From the NCBI RefSeq assembly GCF_017921835.1, contig NZ_JAGEMN010000003.1, forward strand, positions 1 through 64,000: 64,000 bases of DNA, in the 5' to 3' direction. The translations under genes and the position numbers were made by a program. The notes below the pieces were generated by a model. That model had not been told where the DNA came from. It ran no database searches and worked only from the letters and a program-made list of their open reading frames with translations. The DNA is from Sporosarcina sp. 6E9 (GTDB lineage: Bacteria; Bacillota; Bacilli; Bacillales_A; Planococcaceae). The stretch's first letter is position 1, and the number at the start of each line of letters is the position of its first letter. Of this stretch, positions 35,601-44,135 are shown in pieces.

Positions 35601-36086
35601 ATGATTCGACCGATGACTTCTAACGATATCGAACATATACAACGAATTGTTCATGATACATGGCGTGAAACGTATTGCGGAATCATTCCCGAGGAGCTAC
35701 AAACAAATTTTCTGGAACGTGCTTATTCGGATATGATGCTAATGATGCGAATGGAAAAAACAGCGATGCTGGTTGCCGAATGTGAAGGCGTTCCGATAGG
35801 CTTTGCAAATATAACAAAGGTTGACAATGATGGTGATGCTGAGTTGACGGCAATGTATATTTTACCAACCCATCAAAAATGCGGTTATGGCAAAAAGTTA
35901 TTTCATAATGCCCTTACTACACTTAAATCTGCATCGCAAGTATTCGTGTATGTAGATGGCAATAACGAAAATGCACGCACATTTTATGAAAAGCAGGGCT
36001 TTCAATTACTAGACGTTTTCGATGAAACTTTTGAGGGGCATCCGGTGGAAACTGCTCAATATGTGTATTCGTGCAAAAATTATTAA
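35601..36086 (+). CDS. GNAT-family N-acetyltransferase
   Basis: A 161-residue GNAT protein. The acetyl-CoA pyrophosphate loop is HQKCGYGKKLF after strand 4 (AMYILPT), and the C-terminal NARTFYEKQGFQ is typical. Substrate unknown. GAGGTGACTAGGGT precedes the ATG. Monocistronic, closed by a terminator. Confidence 0.85.
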   Translation: MIRPMTSNDIEHIQRIVHDTWRETYCGIIPEELQTNFLERAYSDMMLMMRMEKTAMLVAECEGVPIGFANITKVDNDGDAELTAMYILPTHQKCGYGKKLFHNALTTLKSASQVFVYVDGNNENARTFYEKQGFQLLDVFDETFEGHPVETAQYVYSCKNY

Positions 36087-36087
36087 G

Positions 36088-36120
36088 AAAAACCGCTCCC
36101 TTAGGGATGCGGTTTTAATT
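36088..36120. terminator. Terminator between convergent GNAT and DUF4064 genes
   Basis: Arms AAAACCGC / GCGGTTTT with an inner TCCCTTAGGGA fold, followed by AATTTT; AT-rich on both sides. Confidence 0.78.
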
Positions 36121-36127
36121 TTATCTG

Positions 36128-36601
36128 TTATAACGGGCGTAATGTATCATCATATTGATTTTCAACAAATGTTGTCTCATCAGTAAGTGGCGCTTTTCTT
36201 GTAAAACATAAGATCCCAGCTATATATAGTAGGATAGATGTTGGCGATAAAACAAATGTAAACAATCCTGCAAGTATGAACATGGTACCTGCTAGTTTTG
36301 GATTTTTATTATTCCAAATGAATATGATTCCCACAATCGTAGCGATAAAGCTAATCACTAATACGATTACAAAAAGCCAGCTAAAGTCCGCAAACGTTTT
36401 GATCATGTCTATCATTATCGCAACATCTTCCGTACCTATAGTCGGATCTGCTTCTAATAATTGCGCTTCCATCTCACTTCTAAGTGATCCATCTGATAGT
36501 GCTACATTAATAAATGCTGCAAAAACAAAAAATCCAATGATACCTAGCAATGTAAACACTGCACTAATAATCGATAATACTTTCTCCGCCGTACGCTTCA
36601 T
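36128..36601 (-). CDS. DUF4064-type membrane protein
   Basis: A 157-residue protein with a helix at the N-terminus, an extracellular acidic loop (about 35-68), then three further helices (FSWLFVIVLVISFIATIVGI, AGTMFILAGLFTFVL, SILLYIAGILCF) and a short cytoplasmic tail. The layout fits DUF4064. Function unknown. AGGAGG upstream of the ATG. Confidence 0.7.
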   Translation of the reverse strand: MKRTAEKVLSIISAVFTLLGIIGFFVFAAFINVALSDGSLRSEMEAQLLEADPTIGTEDVAIMIDMIKTFADFSWLFVIVLVISFIATIVGIIFIWNNKNPKLAGTMFILAGLFTFVLSPTSILLYIAGILCFTRKAPLTDETTFVENQYDDTLRPL

Positions 36602-36703
36602 TATAAAACCTCCTATTATTCTAGTTCTTTAATCTATACGAATCTACTATTAAATAGTTTCATCTTTTATCATTTTCGTGCGGATAGTTTACTTATAAGA
36701 AAG

Positions 36704-36735
36704 AAAGGCAATCCGTTTTATGACGGATTGCCTTT
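36704..36735 (-). terminator. Terminator of the dioxygenase / GNAT-like pair
   Basis: Perfect 13-bp stem AAAGGCAATCCGT / ACGGATTGCCTTT, 6-base loop, with an A/T-rich flank on both sides. Confidence 0.85.
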
Positions 36736-36737
36736 GT

Positions 36738-37019
36738 TTAGACTTTTAAATCATTGTAATCGTCATAGCGCTCGAAAGCTGTGACGACATACGAACAAAT
36801 CGGTTCCATCTGGAAATTTTTCTCTCGTGCATATTCTGCCGCACGGTCGAGTAGTTTTTTTGCAACGCCTTGTCCGCGCAATTCGGGTGATACAAAAGTA
36901 TGATCTATAACCATGACGTCACTCAACATTGTCCATGATATTTCAGCGATCACTTTACCTTCTTGTGTATTGCGAAATGCATATGCGTCTCCATCTAATT
37001 CTACTAATTCAAATTCCAT
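36738..37019 (-). CDS. Small GNAT-like acetyltransferase (YjdJ/COG2388 family)
   Basis: A 93-residue minimal GNAT domain: FELVELDGDAYAF at the start, the acetyl-CoA loop PELRGQGVAKKLLDRAAEYA, and a C-terminal MEPICSYV containing the cysteine often conserved in this family. ATG at 37019 behind AAAGGGG is preferred over the longest frame from 37076, which would run into the dioxygenase gene. Downstream of the dioxygenase gene by about 20 bases, so likely cotranscribed. Confidence 0.82.
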   Translation of the reverse strand: MEFELVELDGDAYAFRNTQEGKVIAEISWTMLSDVMVIDHTFVSPELRGQGVAKKLLDRAAEYAREKNFQMEPICSYVVTAFERYDDYNDLKV

Positions 37020-37041
37020 GCGATAAAACCCCTTTCTATTC

Positions 37042-38007
37042 TCAGTTCGTATTAATCGGGCGTAAGGAAGCTTCAATTTCCGCCCTGCGCGGCTCTAAAA
37101 ATGGTGGTAATGCCAACGTTTCTCCTAGTTTATCAATGGGTTCGTCACTTGTAAACCCTGGTTCATCGGTCGCCAGTTCGTAAAGAATCCCATTCGGCTC
37201 TCTGAAATAAATCGATTTGAAATAATAACGATCGACTAAGCCGCTCGTCATAAAACCATTTTTTCGTAAATGGTTTTCCCACTCTTCGTATTCCTCCATT
37301 GTTTTCACACGGAATGCAACGTGGTGCACACTGCCGCGCCCCGGTCTTTCCACGGGTAAATCCGTTCTAGTTTCCAGGTGTATTTCCGATGCAGGACCGC
37401 CTTCCCCAGTTGAAAATACTCGAATCTCAGGCATACCGTTCACTGTTGACGGATAAGAACCTATTTCTGTGAAATTGAGTACTTCAACAAGAACTCTGGC
37501 AGTCGATTCCGGCTCTCGCACGGTTAACGACACGGGTCCAAGTCCAACAATCGAAAATGCTTCTGGAATATCTTCTTTCACCCATGGCGTGCCATACGCA
37601 ACACCTTCTCCATTATCGACGACGAGCATGAGCCGTGAACCTTCATGATCTATAAATGATAATGTTTTACGACCAAATCTTTCTCTGACTTCATCGTGTT
37701 GGATTTGATATTTTTCAAATCTTTGTTTCCAAAAATCTAACGCTTCTATGGACATGACACGAAATCCGGTATTACTAATACTCGAAACACCAGGATAGGT
37801 CCTTCCGGCATTTGGAATATCAAAATAAGTCATATCCGTGCCTGGCGTCCCCTCTGCATCTGCATAAAACAGATGGTACGAAGACGTTGAGTCCTGATTA
37901 ACCGTTTTTTTGACAAGTCTCATACCTAGAATAAGCGTAAAAAAGTCGTGGTTTTTTTCTGCGTCAGCGGTTATGGCTGACACATGATGGATGCCTGCAA
38001 GTTTCAT
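37042..38007 (-). CDS. mhqO: VOC-family ring-cleaving dioxygenase (MhqO-like)
   Basis: A 321-residue vicinal-oxygen-chelate protein with two repeated modules. Metal ligands are likely the histidine in GIHHVSAI, the one in GSVHHVAFRV and the glutamate in GILYELATDEPGF. MhqO-type enzymes open hydroquinone/catechol rings in the electrophile stress response. A perfect ribosome binding site (TTAAGGAGG) precedes the ATG at 38007; the longer frame from 38028 would enter the operator. An MhqR-like operator overlaps the promoter (38028-38045). Confidence 0.85.
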   Translation of the reverse strand: MKLAGIHHVSAITADAEKNHDFFTLILGMRLVKKTVNQDSTSSYHLFYADAEGTPGTDMTYFDIPNAGRTYPGVSSISNTGFRVMSIEALDFWKQRFEKYQIQHDEVRERFGRKTLSFIDHEGSRLMLVVDNGEGVAYGTPWVKEDIPEAFSIVGLGPVSLTVREPESTARVLVEVLNFTEIGSYPSTVNGMPEIRVFSTGEGGPASEIHLETRTDLPVERPGRGSVHHVAFRVKTMEEYEEWENHLRKNGFMTSGLVDRYYFKSIYFREPNGILYELATDEPGFTSDEPIDKLGETLALPPFLEPRRAEIEASLRPINTN

Positions 38008-38027
38008 AATTAATTTCCTCCTTAACA

Positions 38028-38045
38028 TGTCTCGAATTCAAGATA
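38028..38045. promoter_or_regulatory. MhqR-type operator
   Basis: TGTCTCGAATTCAAGATA, an imperfect palindrome very close to the known B. subtilis MhqR site (TATCTCGAATTCGAGATA). It lies just downstream of the -10 of the dioxygenase promoter, where a repressor would block transcription. Confidence 0.72.
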
Positions 38046-38050
38046 ACTTA

Positions 38051-38079
38051 AGTTTATCATGGTAAACGTTAGTTCACAA
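38051..38079 (-). promoter_or_regulatory. Promoter of the mhqO-like gene
   Basis: Minus strand: TTGTGA (38074-38079), 17-base spacer, TAAACT (38051-38056). Confidence 0.65.
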
Positions 38080-38149
38080 TAAGTTTGTTTTGCTAATGGA
38101 CTCTATAGTTTATGATTACCTTTTTGGGGCTGGGACAAACAATTTAATG

Positions 38150-38215
38150 GCGGCTATGGTCGTTTGCTTGGTTACTTTAGTCGTTTGAGTAGAATCTTTA
38201 GTCGTTTGGGTTTAT
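38150..38215. repeat. Tandem degenerate 21-bp repeat array (3 units)
   Basis: GTCGTTT recurs at 38159, 38180 and 38201, again exactly 21 bp apart, in units like GGTCGTTTGCTTGGTTACTTTA. It is the same family as the array at 28751-28870. It lies between the mhqO promoter region and the terminator of the DUF1002 gene; the rest of this 200-bp gap has no gene. Confidence 0.78.
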
Positions 38216-38239
38216 TTTTGTTTTTCTAAATTGAAAATA

Positions 38240-38270
38240 AAAAAACAAGCCTGGAAATAAGGCTTGTTTG
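38240..38270 (-). terminator. Terminator after the DUF1002 gene
   Basis: Minus strand: perfect 10-bp stem AAACAAGCCT / AGGCTTGTTT, 7-base loop, followed by TTTT. Confidence 0.9.
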
Positions 38271-38280
38271 GAAAATCATA

Positions 38281-39168
38281 TTATTCAAACCAAGTTTTAA
38301 CTGAATCAACTAGTTTCGAAAAGAACTCTTTTACTTTATCCCAAAATCCAGGATCAATTTCACCGATTTTTTCTTTGATTGTTTTGCTCATATCCTCAAG
38401 TTGGGAGGATAATTTGCTGAAATCGATATCTAGACTACGAATCTTATCCATTAAATCGATAAGAAGTTGACGATCGGCTTCACTTAATTCAATGTTCAAT
38501 TTTTTAAGTTGCTCATTGACAATTCGCTCTACATCTTCTTTTGTTGCAGGGTTTTGTTCCGAAATTTGTTTTTTAAGTTCAGTTAACAGTTCCGAAACCT
38601 TATCTTTATCAATCCCTGATCCCTCTGAAAACTTTGTGGCCAAATTCAATTCATCATTGGCGACATCGGTACGATCTGTATCGAGCGTTTCTCCGCTAAC
38701 TTCATATGCTTTGTAAATGCCCACAAGTGCTGAGTGGCCTGTTACTGGTTTCGGCGACGCAACTTCAACAATTGCATCTTCGATTCCAGCTGTCAGCATT
38801 GCATTCGCATACATATCAGCTGTTACTTGCGTGATGTTATTCTGCGTCACGATTGTAATGACGAGTCCTTTTCCAGCATCTCGTCTAGTGATTTTCGCTG
38901 ATGAATACATGCGCGCATTTTTATTGCCATCTTTTATATAAGTCGTCAGGTCATTGCCATCGACGGTTACCTCTTCAACTTCCGCTTCATTAGCTACGTC
39001 TAGACTTTCCTCCACGCTTTCTCTTTCAGCTGCAGATAAATCCGCGCCGTAAACAACGATTGGCACGCCTAGCTTTTCGTCAATAACCTTGTCTGCATAA
39101 GTTGTATCTGGTAGAACAAATGCAACGACTAGAGCTAGTGATGCAATAAACATCAAAATCCTTTTCAT
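38281..39168 (-). CDS. ypuA: DUF1002-domain secreted protein (YpuA-like)
   Basis: A 295-residue exported protein: signal peptide ending near TTYA-DK, then the DUF1002 domain (GVPIVVYGADLSAAERESV, SSAKITRRDAGKGLVI, AMLTAGIEDAIVEVASP, KAYEVSGETLD) and a C-terminal coiled-coil-like region (about 190-270). Matches B. subtilis YpuA. Function unknown. AAAGGAGG precedes the ATG. Confidence 0.87.
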   Translation of the reverse strand: MKRILMFIASLALVVAFVLPDTTYADKVIDEKLGVPIVVYGADLSAAERESVEESLDVANEAEVEEVTVDGNDLTTYIKDGNKNARMYSSAKITRRDAGKGLVITIVTQNNITQVTADMYANAMLTAGIEDAIVEVASPKPVTGHSALVGIYKAYEVSGETLDTDRTDVANDELNLATKFSEGSGIDKDKVSELLTELKKQISEQNPATKEDVERIVNEQLKKLNIELSEADRQLLIDLMDKIRSLDIDFSKLSSQLEDMSKTIKEKIGEIDPGFWDKVKEFFSKLVDSVKTWFE

Positions 39169-39231
39169 AAATAAACCTCCTTTATCTACTATCTACCTAT
39201 TAGTACGTTTCGACTAAAAAAAGGTTCCTAC

Positions 39232-40092
39232 CTATTCGGATATTTGAGTCCAACCATCTTCTTGTGTCACTTTTCGTTCCCTCATCAGTCGGCCAAGTGC
39301 TCGTTTAAAAGCGCCTTTACTCATGCGGAACATCTCTTGAATTTCATCCGGCGTAGATTTGTCTGTAAATGGCATTTTTCCACCGACTTTTTGTAAATAG
39401 TCGAATAATATTTCAGCATCACCTGTTAAACGCTCCTCGACACGCGGGAGCATTGAACCGTTCATCGTCCCATCATCATGTACTTCAACTATACGAACAT
39501 CGACTTCTTGTCCAAGACGCGGCTCGCCTTCTTGCTCCGTGTTATGAACAAAGATCCGATAATTTTCAGGAATGCTCAACATAAATGAACCTACCGGTAA
39601 TAAACGGTATGCTCTCGCTTTCAAATTCATGTTAAAAAGAGATGGTTCTGCTTTCGCGTATTGCTCCATCACTCGTTCTTCTGTTGCAAGCCTACCGAAA
39701 ATCTCGCCGCCTAAATCCATTCGCAGTGTCATGTACAATTCATCGCCTGGTCTTGGCCACAACGAACGAATTCTTGGCATATCAGCGCCATTTACAAGAA
39801 CTTCAAAAGAAGAACCTATATCTACATAGACACCTTCACGTTCATCGATGCGGATTACTGTTGCCCACCCGAATGTATCTGCTGTCATATTGGGCATTTT
39901 CATCGTAGCTGTTAATTCACCACGGCGGTTCGCATATAAAAATACAAGCACGAAGTCTCCAACTTCCACGCCTTCTTCTGAATCTGAAACGTTTAACATG
40001 ATATCATCTTCGTCGCCCCGAAGAACCCATCTCGAACCTTCTTGACCGATTATTTCTAACTCTGCTGTCTTTCCCGACTGTAATTGCTCCAT
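39232..40092 (-). CDS. cvfB: CvfB-family S1 RNA-binding protein (YitL-like)
   Basis: A 286-residue cytoplasmic protein with successive S1-like OB domains (FGWATVIRIDEREGVYVDIG; a degenerate third copy near residue 180) and a C-terminal winged helix (MPFTDKSTPDEIQEMFRMSKGAFKRAL). CvfB binds RNA and affects virulence and stress gene expression in staphylococci. ATG at 40092 is preferred over the TTG two codons earlier. Confidence 0.9.
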   Translation of the reverse strand: MEQLQSGKTAELEIIGQEGSRWVLRGDEDDIMLNVSDSEEGVEVGDFVLVFLYANRRGELTATMKMPNMTADTFGWATVIRIDEREGVYVDIGSSFEVLVNGADMPRIRSLWPRPGDELYMTLRMDLGGEIFGRLATEERVMEQYAKAEPSLFNMNLKARAYRLLPVGSFMLSIPENYRIFVHNTEQEGEPRLGQEVDVRIVEVHDDGTMNGSMLPRVEERLTGDAEILFDYLQKVGGKMPFTDKSTPDEIQEMFRMSKGAFKRALGRLMRERKVTQEDGWTQISE

Positions 40093-40109
40093 ATACAACC
40101 ATCCTTTGT

Positions 40110-40517
40110 CTATTGTTTCTTATCTGTTAACTTTTTAACAAATTGCGTATCCTGTTCCAATGTTTCTACTAAATCGGTGATGCGGTCAATCGCATTCCAG
40201 CTCAAATGATGTTCAATTCCTTCAACATCACCGTAGATATTTTCTTCATTCACACCGATTATTCGGAGGAAATCCTCGAGAATATCATGGCGTTTCACTA
40301 GTTTCTTACCGAATGCGAGACCTTTTTCCGTTAATTCAAGCCCTTTGTAACGCTCATAATACACATAGCCTTCTCTGTCTAATCGTTGAACCATTTTCGT
40401 TACTGATGATGGTAGCACGTCTAGCGATTCCGCTATGTCCGAAGCACGCGCAATACCATTTCTTTCAATGTGTAAATAAATTTGTTCTAGGTAGTCTTCC
40501 ATACCTGGTGTAGCCAA
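40110..40517 (-). CDS. mntR: Manganese-dependent transcriptional regulator MntR
   Basis: A 135-residue DtxR-family repressor: winged helix with [19 protein letters not shown], and the metal site made of D8/E11 ([10 protein letters not shown]), the histidine in [10 protein letters not shown] and the acidic/histidine pair in [10 protein letters not shown]. With Mn2+ it represses Mn uptake genes. Start is a TTG at 40517 with GGAGGCGA upstream, giving the usual [10 protein letters not shown]-terminus; the longest frame begins 27 bases earlier without a site. No Mn transporter gene is in this window. Confidence 0.95.
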   Translation of the reverse strand: MATPGMEDYLEQIYLHIERNGIARASDIAESLDVLPSSVTKMVQRLDREGYVYYERYKGLELTEKGLAFGKKLVKRHDILEDFLRIIGVNEENIYGDVEGIEHHLSWNAIDRITDLVETLEQDTQFVKKLTDKKQ

Positions 40518-40581
40518 TTTAGATCGCCTCCAGTATGTATTCACCGAACACCCTTCATACCTCTCCTATTATTTTTTCTGT

Positions 40582-40606
40582 GTTTAGCATTTTGTCAACG
40601 GGGTAA
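40582..40606 (+). promoter_or_regulatory. Candidate sigma-B promoter of the lmo0937-like gene
   Basis: GTTTAG (40582-40587), 13-base spacer, GGGTAA (40601-40606), about 30 bp before the gene. On the opposite strand the same DNA provides a TTGACA -35 for mntR. Confidence 0.75.
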
Positions 40607-40638
40607 ATCTAAAGTACAACAGAAAAGGAGTGATGATT

Positions 40639-40794
40639 GTGGGTCGAATTCTTTGGTTTATTATAGTAGCACTCATCGTATTTTGGTTATTAGGACTAAT
40701 CTTTAAAATCGGCGGAGGGCTAATTCATATTATCCTAGTCGTTGCAGGAATTATTTTCATCCTACAACTTTTAACCGGCAAACGAGCCGCATGA
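40639..40794 (+). CDS. Small membrane protein, lmo0937 family
   Basis: A 51-residue protein that is almost wholly two transmembrane helices (LWFIIVALIVFWLLGLIFK and LIHIILVVAGIIFILQLL) joined by a GGG turn, ending TGKRAA. This matches the lmo0937 family, stress-linked and sigma-B dependent in Listeria. GTG at 40639 has AAGGAG eight bases upstream; an in-frame ATG two codons earlier is too close to the site. A sigma-B promoter lies 33 bp upstream and a terminator follows the stop. Confidence 0.85.
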   Translation: MGRILWFIIVALIVFWLLGLIFKIGGGLIHIILVVAGIIFILQLLTGKRAA

Positions 40795-40796
40795 CG

Positions 40797-40842
40797 AAAG
40801 GGATGTTGACTTCATATTTGTTGAAGCTCAGCATCCCTTTTT
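40797..40842 (+). terminator. Terminator after the lmo0937-like gene
   Basis: Long interrupted stem: AAAGGGATG plus TTGACTTCA pair with TTGAAGCTCAG plus CATCCCTTT, followed by TTC/TTT. Confidence 0.8.
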
Positions 40843-40883
40843 CATTTATGCAGACTTTGATAATCCACGCTTACGCAATTGTC

Positions 40884-42008
40884 CTATTCAATTTTCGCAT
40901 AGATGCATGTGTTTCGTAAACTATTTCCATCTATTGCCACAGAATCTTGTTTTAAAATACCTTCCAGTTCAAAATCAACCCGCTCGGCCAACAACCGGCT
41001 TTTATGATTTTCTTCATCACAACGAATTTCAACGCGTCGAGCCCCTAATTCATCGAATGCAAATCTGGTAATTCTTTCAACCGCCTCTGTCATATACCCT
41101 TGACCTTCAAATTTAGTATCCAGCCAGTAACCAATTTCAAACTTTGGTATGCGCCAATCAATTCGATGAAGCCCCGATGAACCGATAAACTCTCCCGTTT
41201 CTTTTAAATAAAGATGAAGCCGAAGATCTTTGCGCGTTATAAAATCGGCAATAGATTGTCTCAAGCTTTCTTCGGTTTCATGCAATTTAAGTTCAGGCGT
41301 TGCCCATGGCATCCACAAACGAAGTGAATTCATCGATTGCTGAACAGAATTCCAGACATCGAGCCCGTCTTCAATTTTCGGCGCACGAATAATAAGTCGT
41401 TCGGATTCAAATGCTTCCGGAAAGTTGGGTATTTGAGAAGACGATAGCGAGGTATCTATCCCAGCTTTATCCCCATCTTCCCACACAACAGGCGTTGTCG
41501 TACCTTCATCGAAGTCTTCCCGTGTAATGCCGTACGTCACTGCATCATAATACGAATTTTCCTTCGGGGAAAACCAAGCGTTTCGTAAATGCGCCTCTTT
41601 AACAAAGCCGGCACGTTCGAATGTTTTCCGCATGGCAAGATTATCTTGTCTCGTATGGCCCTCGAGTCTAATTTTCCGCTCTTTCAAATTAAAAACATAT
41701 TTTGCAACCAGACGAAGTGCTCGCGGACCGTAGCCAAAACCCCGCGACTGATCTGCAATCCGTAGATCGAAGAGTGGAATTTCATCTTGTAAATCGTAAA
41801 TTTTCACGATGCCTACTTTTTCGTCGTCTTCATTTTCCACCCAAAATGTTTTGACTTCATCGGATTCGTACCCGCCTTCTTCAATCGCTTTTTCAATGAT
41901 ATCACGACCTTGATGAGAATGGCCGTGGTAAGGCCATGTATTTGTCGTCATAAAATGAATCAGCTGCTCTTGCTCTTCCATCGTCCATTCTTGTAAATGC
42001 ATCGACAT
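40884..42008 (-). CDS. Tandem GNAT acetyltransferase (two RimJ/RimL-like domains)
   Basis: A 374-residue protein made of two GNAT domains. The first (about 1-165) has acetyl-CoA loop RGFGYGPRALRLV; the second (about 195-374) has GQGYMTEAVERIT and ends with the RimL-type NTCIYAKIE. A linker rich in T/D/S joins them. Each half resembles ribosomal-protein-serine acetyltransferases. Substrate unknown. GGGGGACGG precedes the ATG. Its start lies 19 bases after the cadA stop, so it may be read with cadCA. Confidence 0.85.
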   Translation of the reverse strand: MSMHLQEWTMEEQEQLIHFMTTNTWPYHGHSHQGRDIIEKAIEEGGYESDEVKTFWVENEDDEKVGIVKIYDLQDEIPLFDLRIADQSRGFGYGPRALRLVAKYVFNLKERKIRLEGHTRQDNLAMRKTFERAGFVKEAHLRNAWFSPKENSYYDAVTYGITREDFDEGTTTPVVWEDGDKAGIDTSLSSSQIPNFPEAFESERLIIRAPKIEDGLDVWNSVQQSMNSLRLWMPWATPELKLHETEESLRQSIADFITRKDLRLHLYLKETGEFIGSSGLHRIDWRIPKFEIGYWLDTKFEGQGYMTEAVERITRFAFDELGARRVEIRCDEENHKSRLLAERVDFELEGILKQDSVAIDGNSLRNTCIYAKIE

Positions 42009-42026
42009 CCGTCCCCCATTTTCGAA

Positions 42027-44135
42027 CTATCTATTTATGCGTATTAATCGTAGTGAATTCAGGACAACTAGGATTGTCGCGCCCATATCCGCGAAAATTG
42101 CAATCCACAATGTGAGCCATCCTGGAATGATTAGTAACAGGGCTATTAATTTTAGGCCTAATGCAAACATAATGTTTTCTTTTATGATTCGCAATGTTTT
42201 TCGGCTTAATGTTATCGTGTAGGGCAATTTTTCTAGATCGTCGGCCATCAATGCGATGTCTGCTGTTTCCAATGCAGCGTCAGTTCCTGCCCCACCCATT
42301 GCGATACCGATTGAAGATGCCGCTAATGCAGGCGCGTCATTAATACCGTCTCCGACCATGCCAACGCGACCGTACTCCTCTTCCAATTGCTTGATGGCAG
42401 TTAGTTTGTCTTCAGGCATGAGTCCCGCACGAACATCTGTCATGCCTAGTCTTTCTGCAATGGCATCAGCTGTTGCTTTGTGGTCGCCAGTCAACATGAC
42501 CGTATGACGAATGCCAATTTCCTTTAACTTTTGAAGAATTGATTGACTCTCTTCACGAATGGTATCAGCTACTGCGATTAAGCCGCTGTATTCCGTTCCG
42601 GTGGCAATCGCCATCACTGATTTTCCTTCGCGCTGAAGGGTAGTGATTTTTTGTAACGCTTCGGATGGAACAGAAGAAATCTCTCGAATCCAATCGATAC
42701 TGCCGACGTAAACGGGACGCTCACCGACAATAGCAAATGCGCCTTTTCCGGTGACCGATTGAAATTCAACGGATTCAATTGTTTTTACCTCTTGTTTAAG
42801 CGCGTAATTGACGATTGCCTTTGCAAGCGGATGTTGGGATAGCGACTCAACAGCGGCAATCTCACTCAGAAGTTGTTCTTTTTCGACACCTGCATTCGGG
42901 ATGAAATCAACCACTTCAGGATATCCCTTTGTTAATGTCCCAGTTTTATCAAATGCAATCACGTTCAAATGTCCTGTTTCCTCAAGATGCACGCCGCCTT
43001 TAATTAAAACACCTTGGCGCGCGGCATTCCCAATCGCTGTGACAATCGCGACGGGGGTTGAAATCACGAGCGCACAAGGACAGCCTACGACAAGTACAGC
43101 AAGGCCTTGGTAAATCCACAGATTCCAGTCCGCGCCTAATAAAGGCGGTACAATTGCCACAAGGAGCGCTAATATCATAATAGCCGGCGTATAGTATTTT
43201 GCAAAGCGATCGACAAACTTTTGAGAGGGTGCTTTTTCAGCTTGTGCTTCTTCGACTAAATGAATAATTTTTGCGATGGTTGTATCGCCAACCAATTTCG
43301 TCACGTCTATTTCCAAAGCGCCTTCTTCATTTAATGTTCCCGCGAAAACATCATCGTCTTTTTCTTTCAATACAGGCATTGATTCACCTGTAATGGCAGC
43401 TTGGTTGATGGTCGATGAACCCGATAGCACTCTACCATCCATCGCGATTTTTTCGCCCGGTTTCACGATGAGTACATCGCCGATTCGGATATCTTCAGTC
43501 GCCAATTCAACAAAATGACCGCCTCTTTTTACAGTTGCCGTAGGTGGTGCAATATCCATCAGAAGCCGTATGGACTGTCTCGCTTTATTCATGGAATAGG
43601 CTTCTAATGCCTCGCTCACCGCGAAAAGGAATACGATAATGGCACCTTCTCGCCACTCACCGATGATGGTTGCACCGATAATCGCGATTGTCATGAGTGT
43701 TTTCATATCAAAATCTAAGCGAAATAGATTTTGAATGCCGATTTTGAACATGCCTGCTCCGCCAACAGCGATTGAAATAGCAAAAAATAAAATCGCAGGG
43801 AGATACTTTTCGGAATGATTCATTGATAGCACAAAACCAATAGCTAAGAAAAATAAAGATAAAGCTGAAATAATATTTTCTTTACGTTTATAAAAAGGAA
43901 TGATTGGTTCAAGTTTTCGTTCAGTGGCGGATTTGACTTTTATACCGTCAAAAGCGCCCGCTTCTTCCAGTTCTTCAATCGTGGTATTTCCTACAATCGA
44001 TAATTTTGAAGCACCGAAGTTTACATTCGCTTCGTCAACTGATGGGAGATTTTTTACGTTATTCTCGAATTTCATAGCACAACTTGCACAGGTCAAATTT
44101 TCAAGCCGATACTCTTTTTTCTCAGTTGTTGACAA
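42027..44135 (-). CDS. cadA: Cd2+/Zn2+-exporting P1B-type ATPase
   Basis: A 702-residue P-type ATPase: N-terminal metal-binding domain with LTCASC, membrane metal site GCPCALVIS, phosphorylation site DKTGTLTKG, HP locus (LSQHPLAKAI) and hinge MVGDGINDAPALA. The CPC motif with this context indicates Zn/Cd/Co/Pb efflux. The start is TTG at 44135 (AGGTGATGACA upstream), overlapping the end of cadC by 14 bases; the ATGs at 44141 and 44159 sit on or before the binding site. Cotranscribed with cadC. Confidence 0.94.
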   Translation of the reverse strand: MSTTEKKEYRLENLTCASCAMKFENNVKNLPSVDEANVNFGASKLSIVGNTTIEELEEAGAFDGIKVKSATERKLEPIIPFYKRKENIISALSLFFLAIGFVLSMNHSEKYLPAILFFAISIAVGGAGMFKIGIQNLFRLDFDMKTLMTIAIIGATIIGEWREGAIIVFLFAVSEALEAYSMNKARQSIRLLMDIAPPTATVKRGGHFVELATEDIRIGDVLIVKPGEKIAMDGRVLSGSSTINQAAITGESMPVLKEKDDDVFAGTLNEEGALEIDVTKLVGDTTIAKIIHLVEEAQAEKAPSQKFVDRFAKYYTPAIMILALLVAIVPPLLGADWNLWIYQGLAVLVVGCPCALVISTPVAIVTAIGNAARQGVLIKGGVHLEETGHLNVIAFDKTGTLTKGYPEVVDFIPNAGVEKEQLLSEIAAVESLSQHPLAKAIVNYALKQEVKTIESVEFQSVTGKGAFAIVGERPVYVGSIDWIREISSVPSEALQKITTLQREGKSVMAIATGTEYSGLIAVADTIREESQSILQKLKEIGIRHTVMLTGDHKATADAIAERLGMTDVRAGLMPEDKLTAIKQLEEEYGRVGMVGDGINDAPALAASSIGIAMGGAGTDAALETADIALMADDLEKLPYTITLSRKTLRIIKENIMFALGLKLIALLLIIPGWLTLWIAIFADMGATILVVLNSLRLIRINR

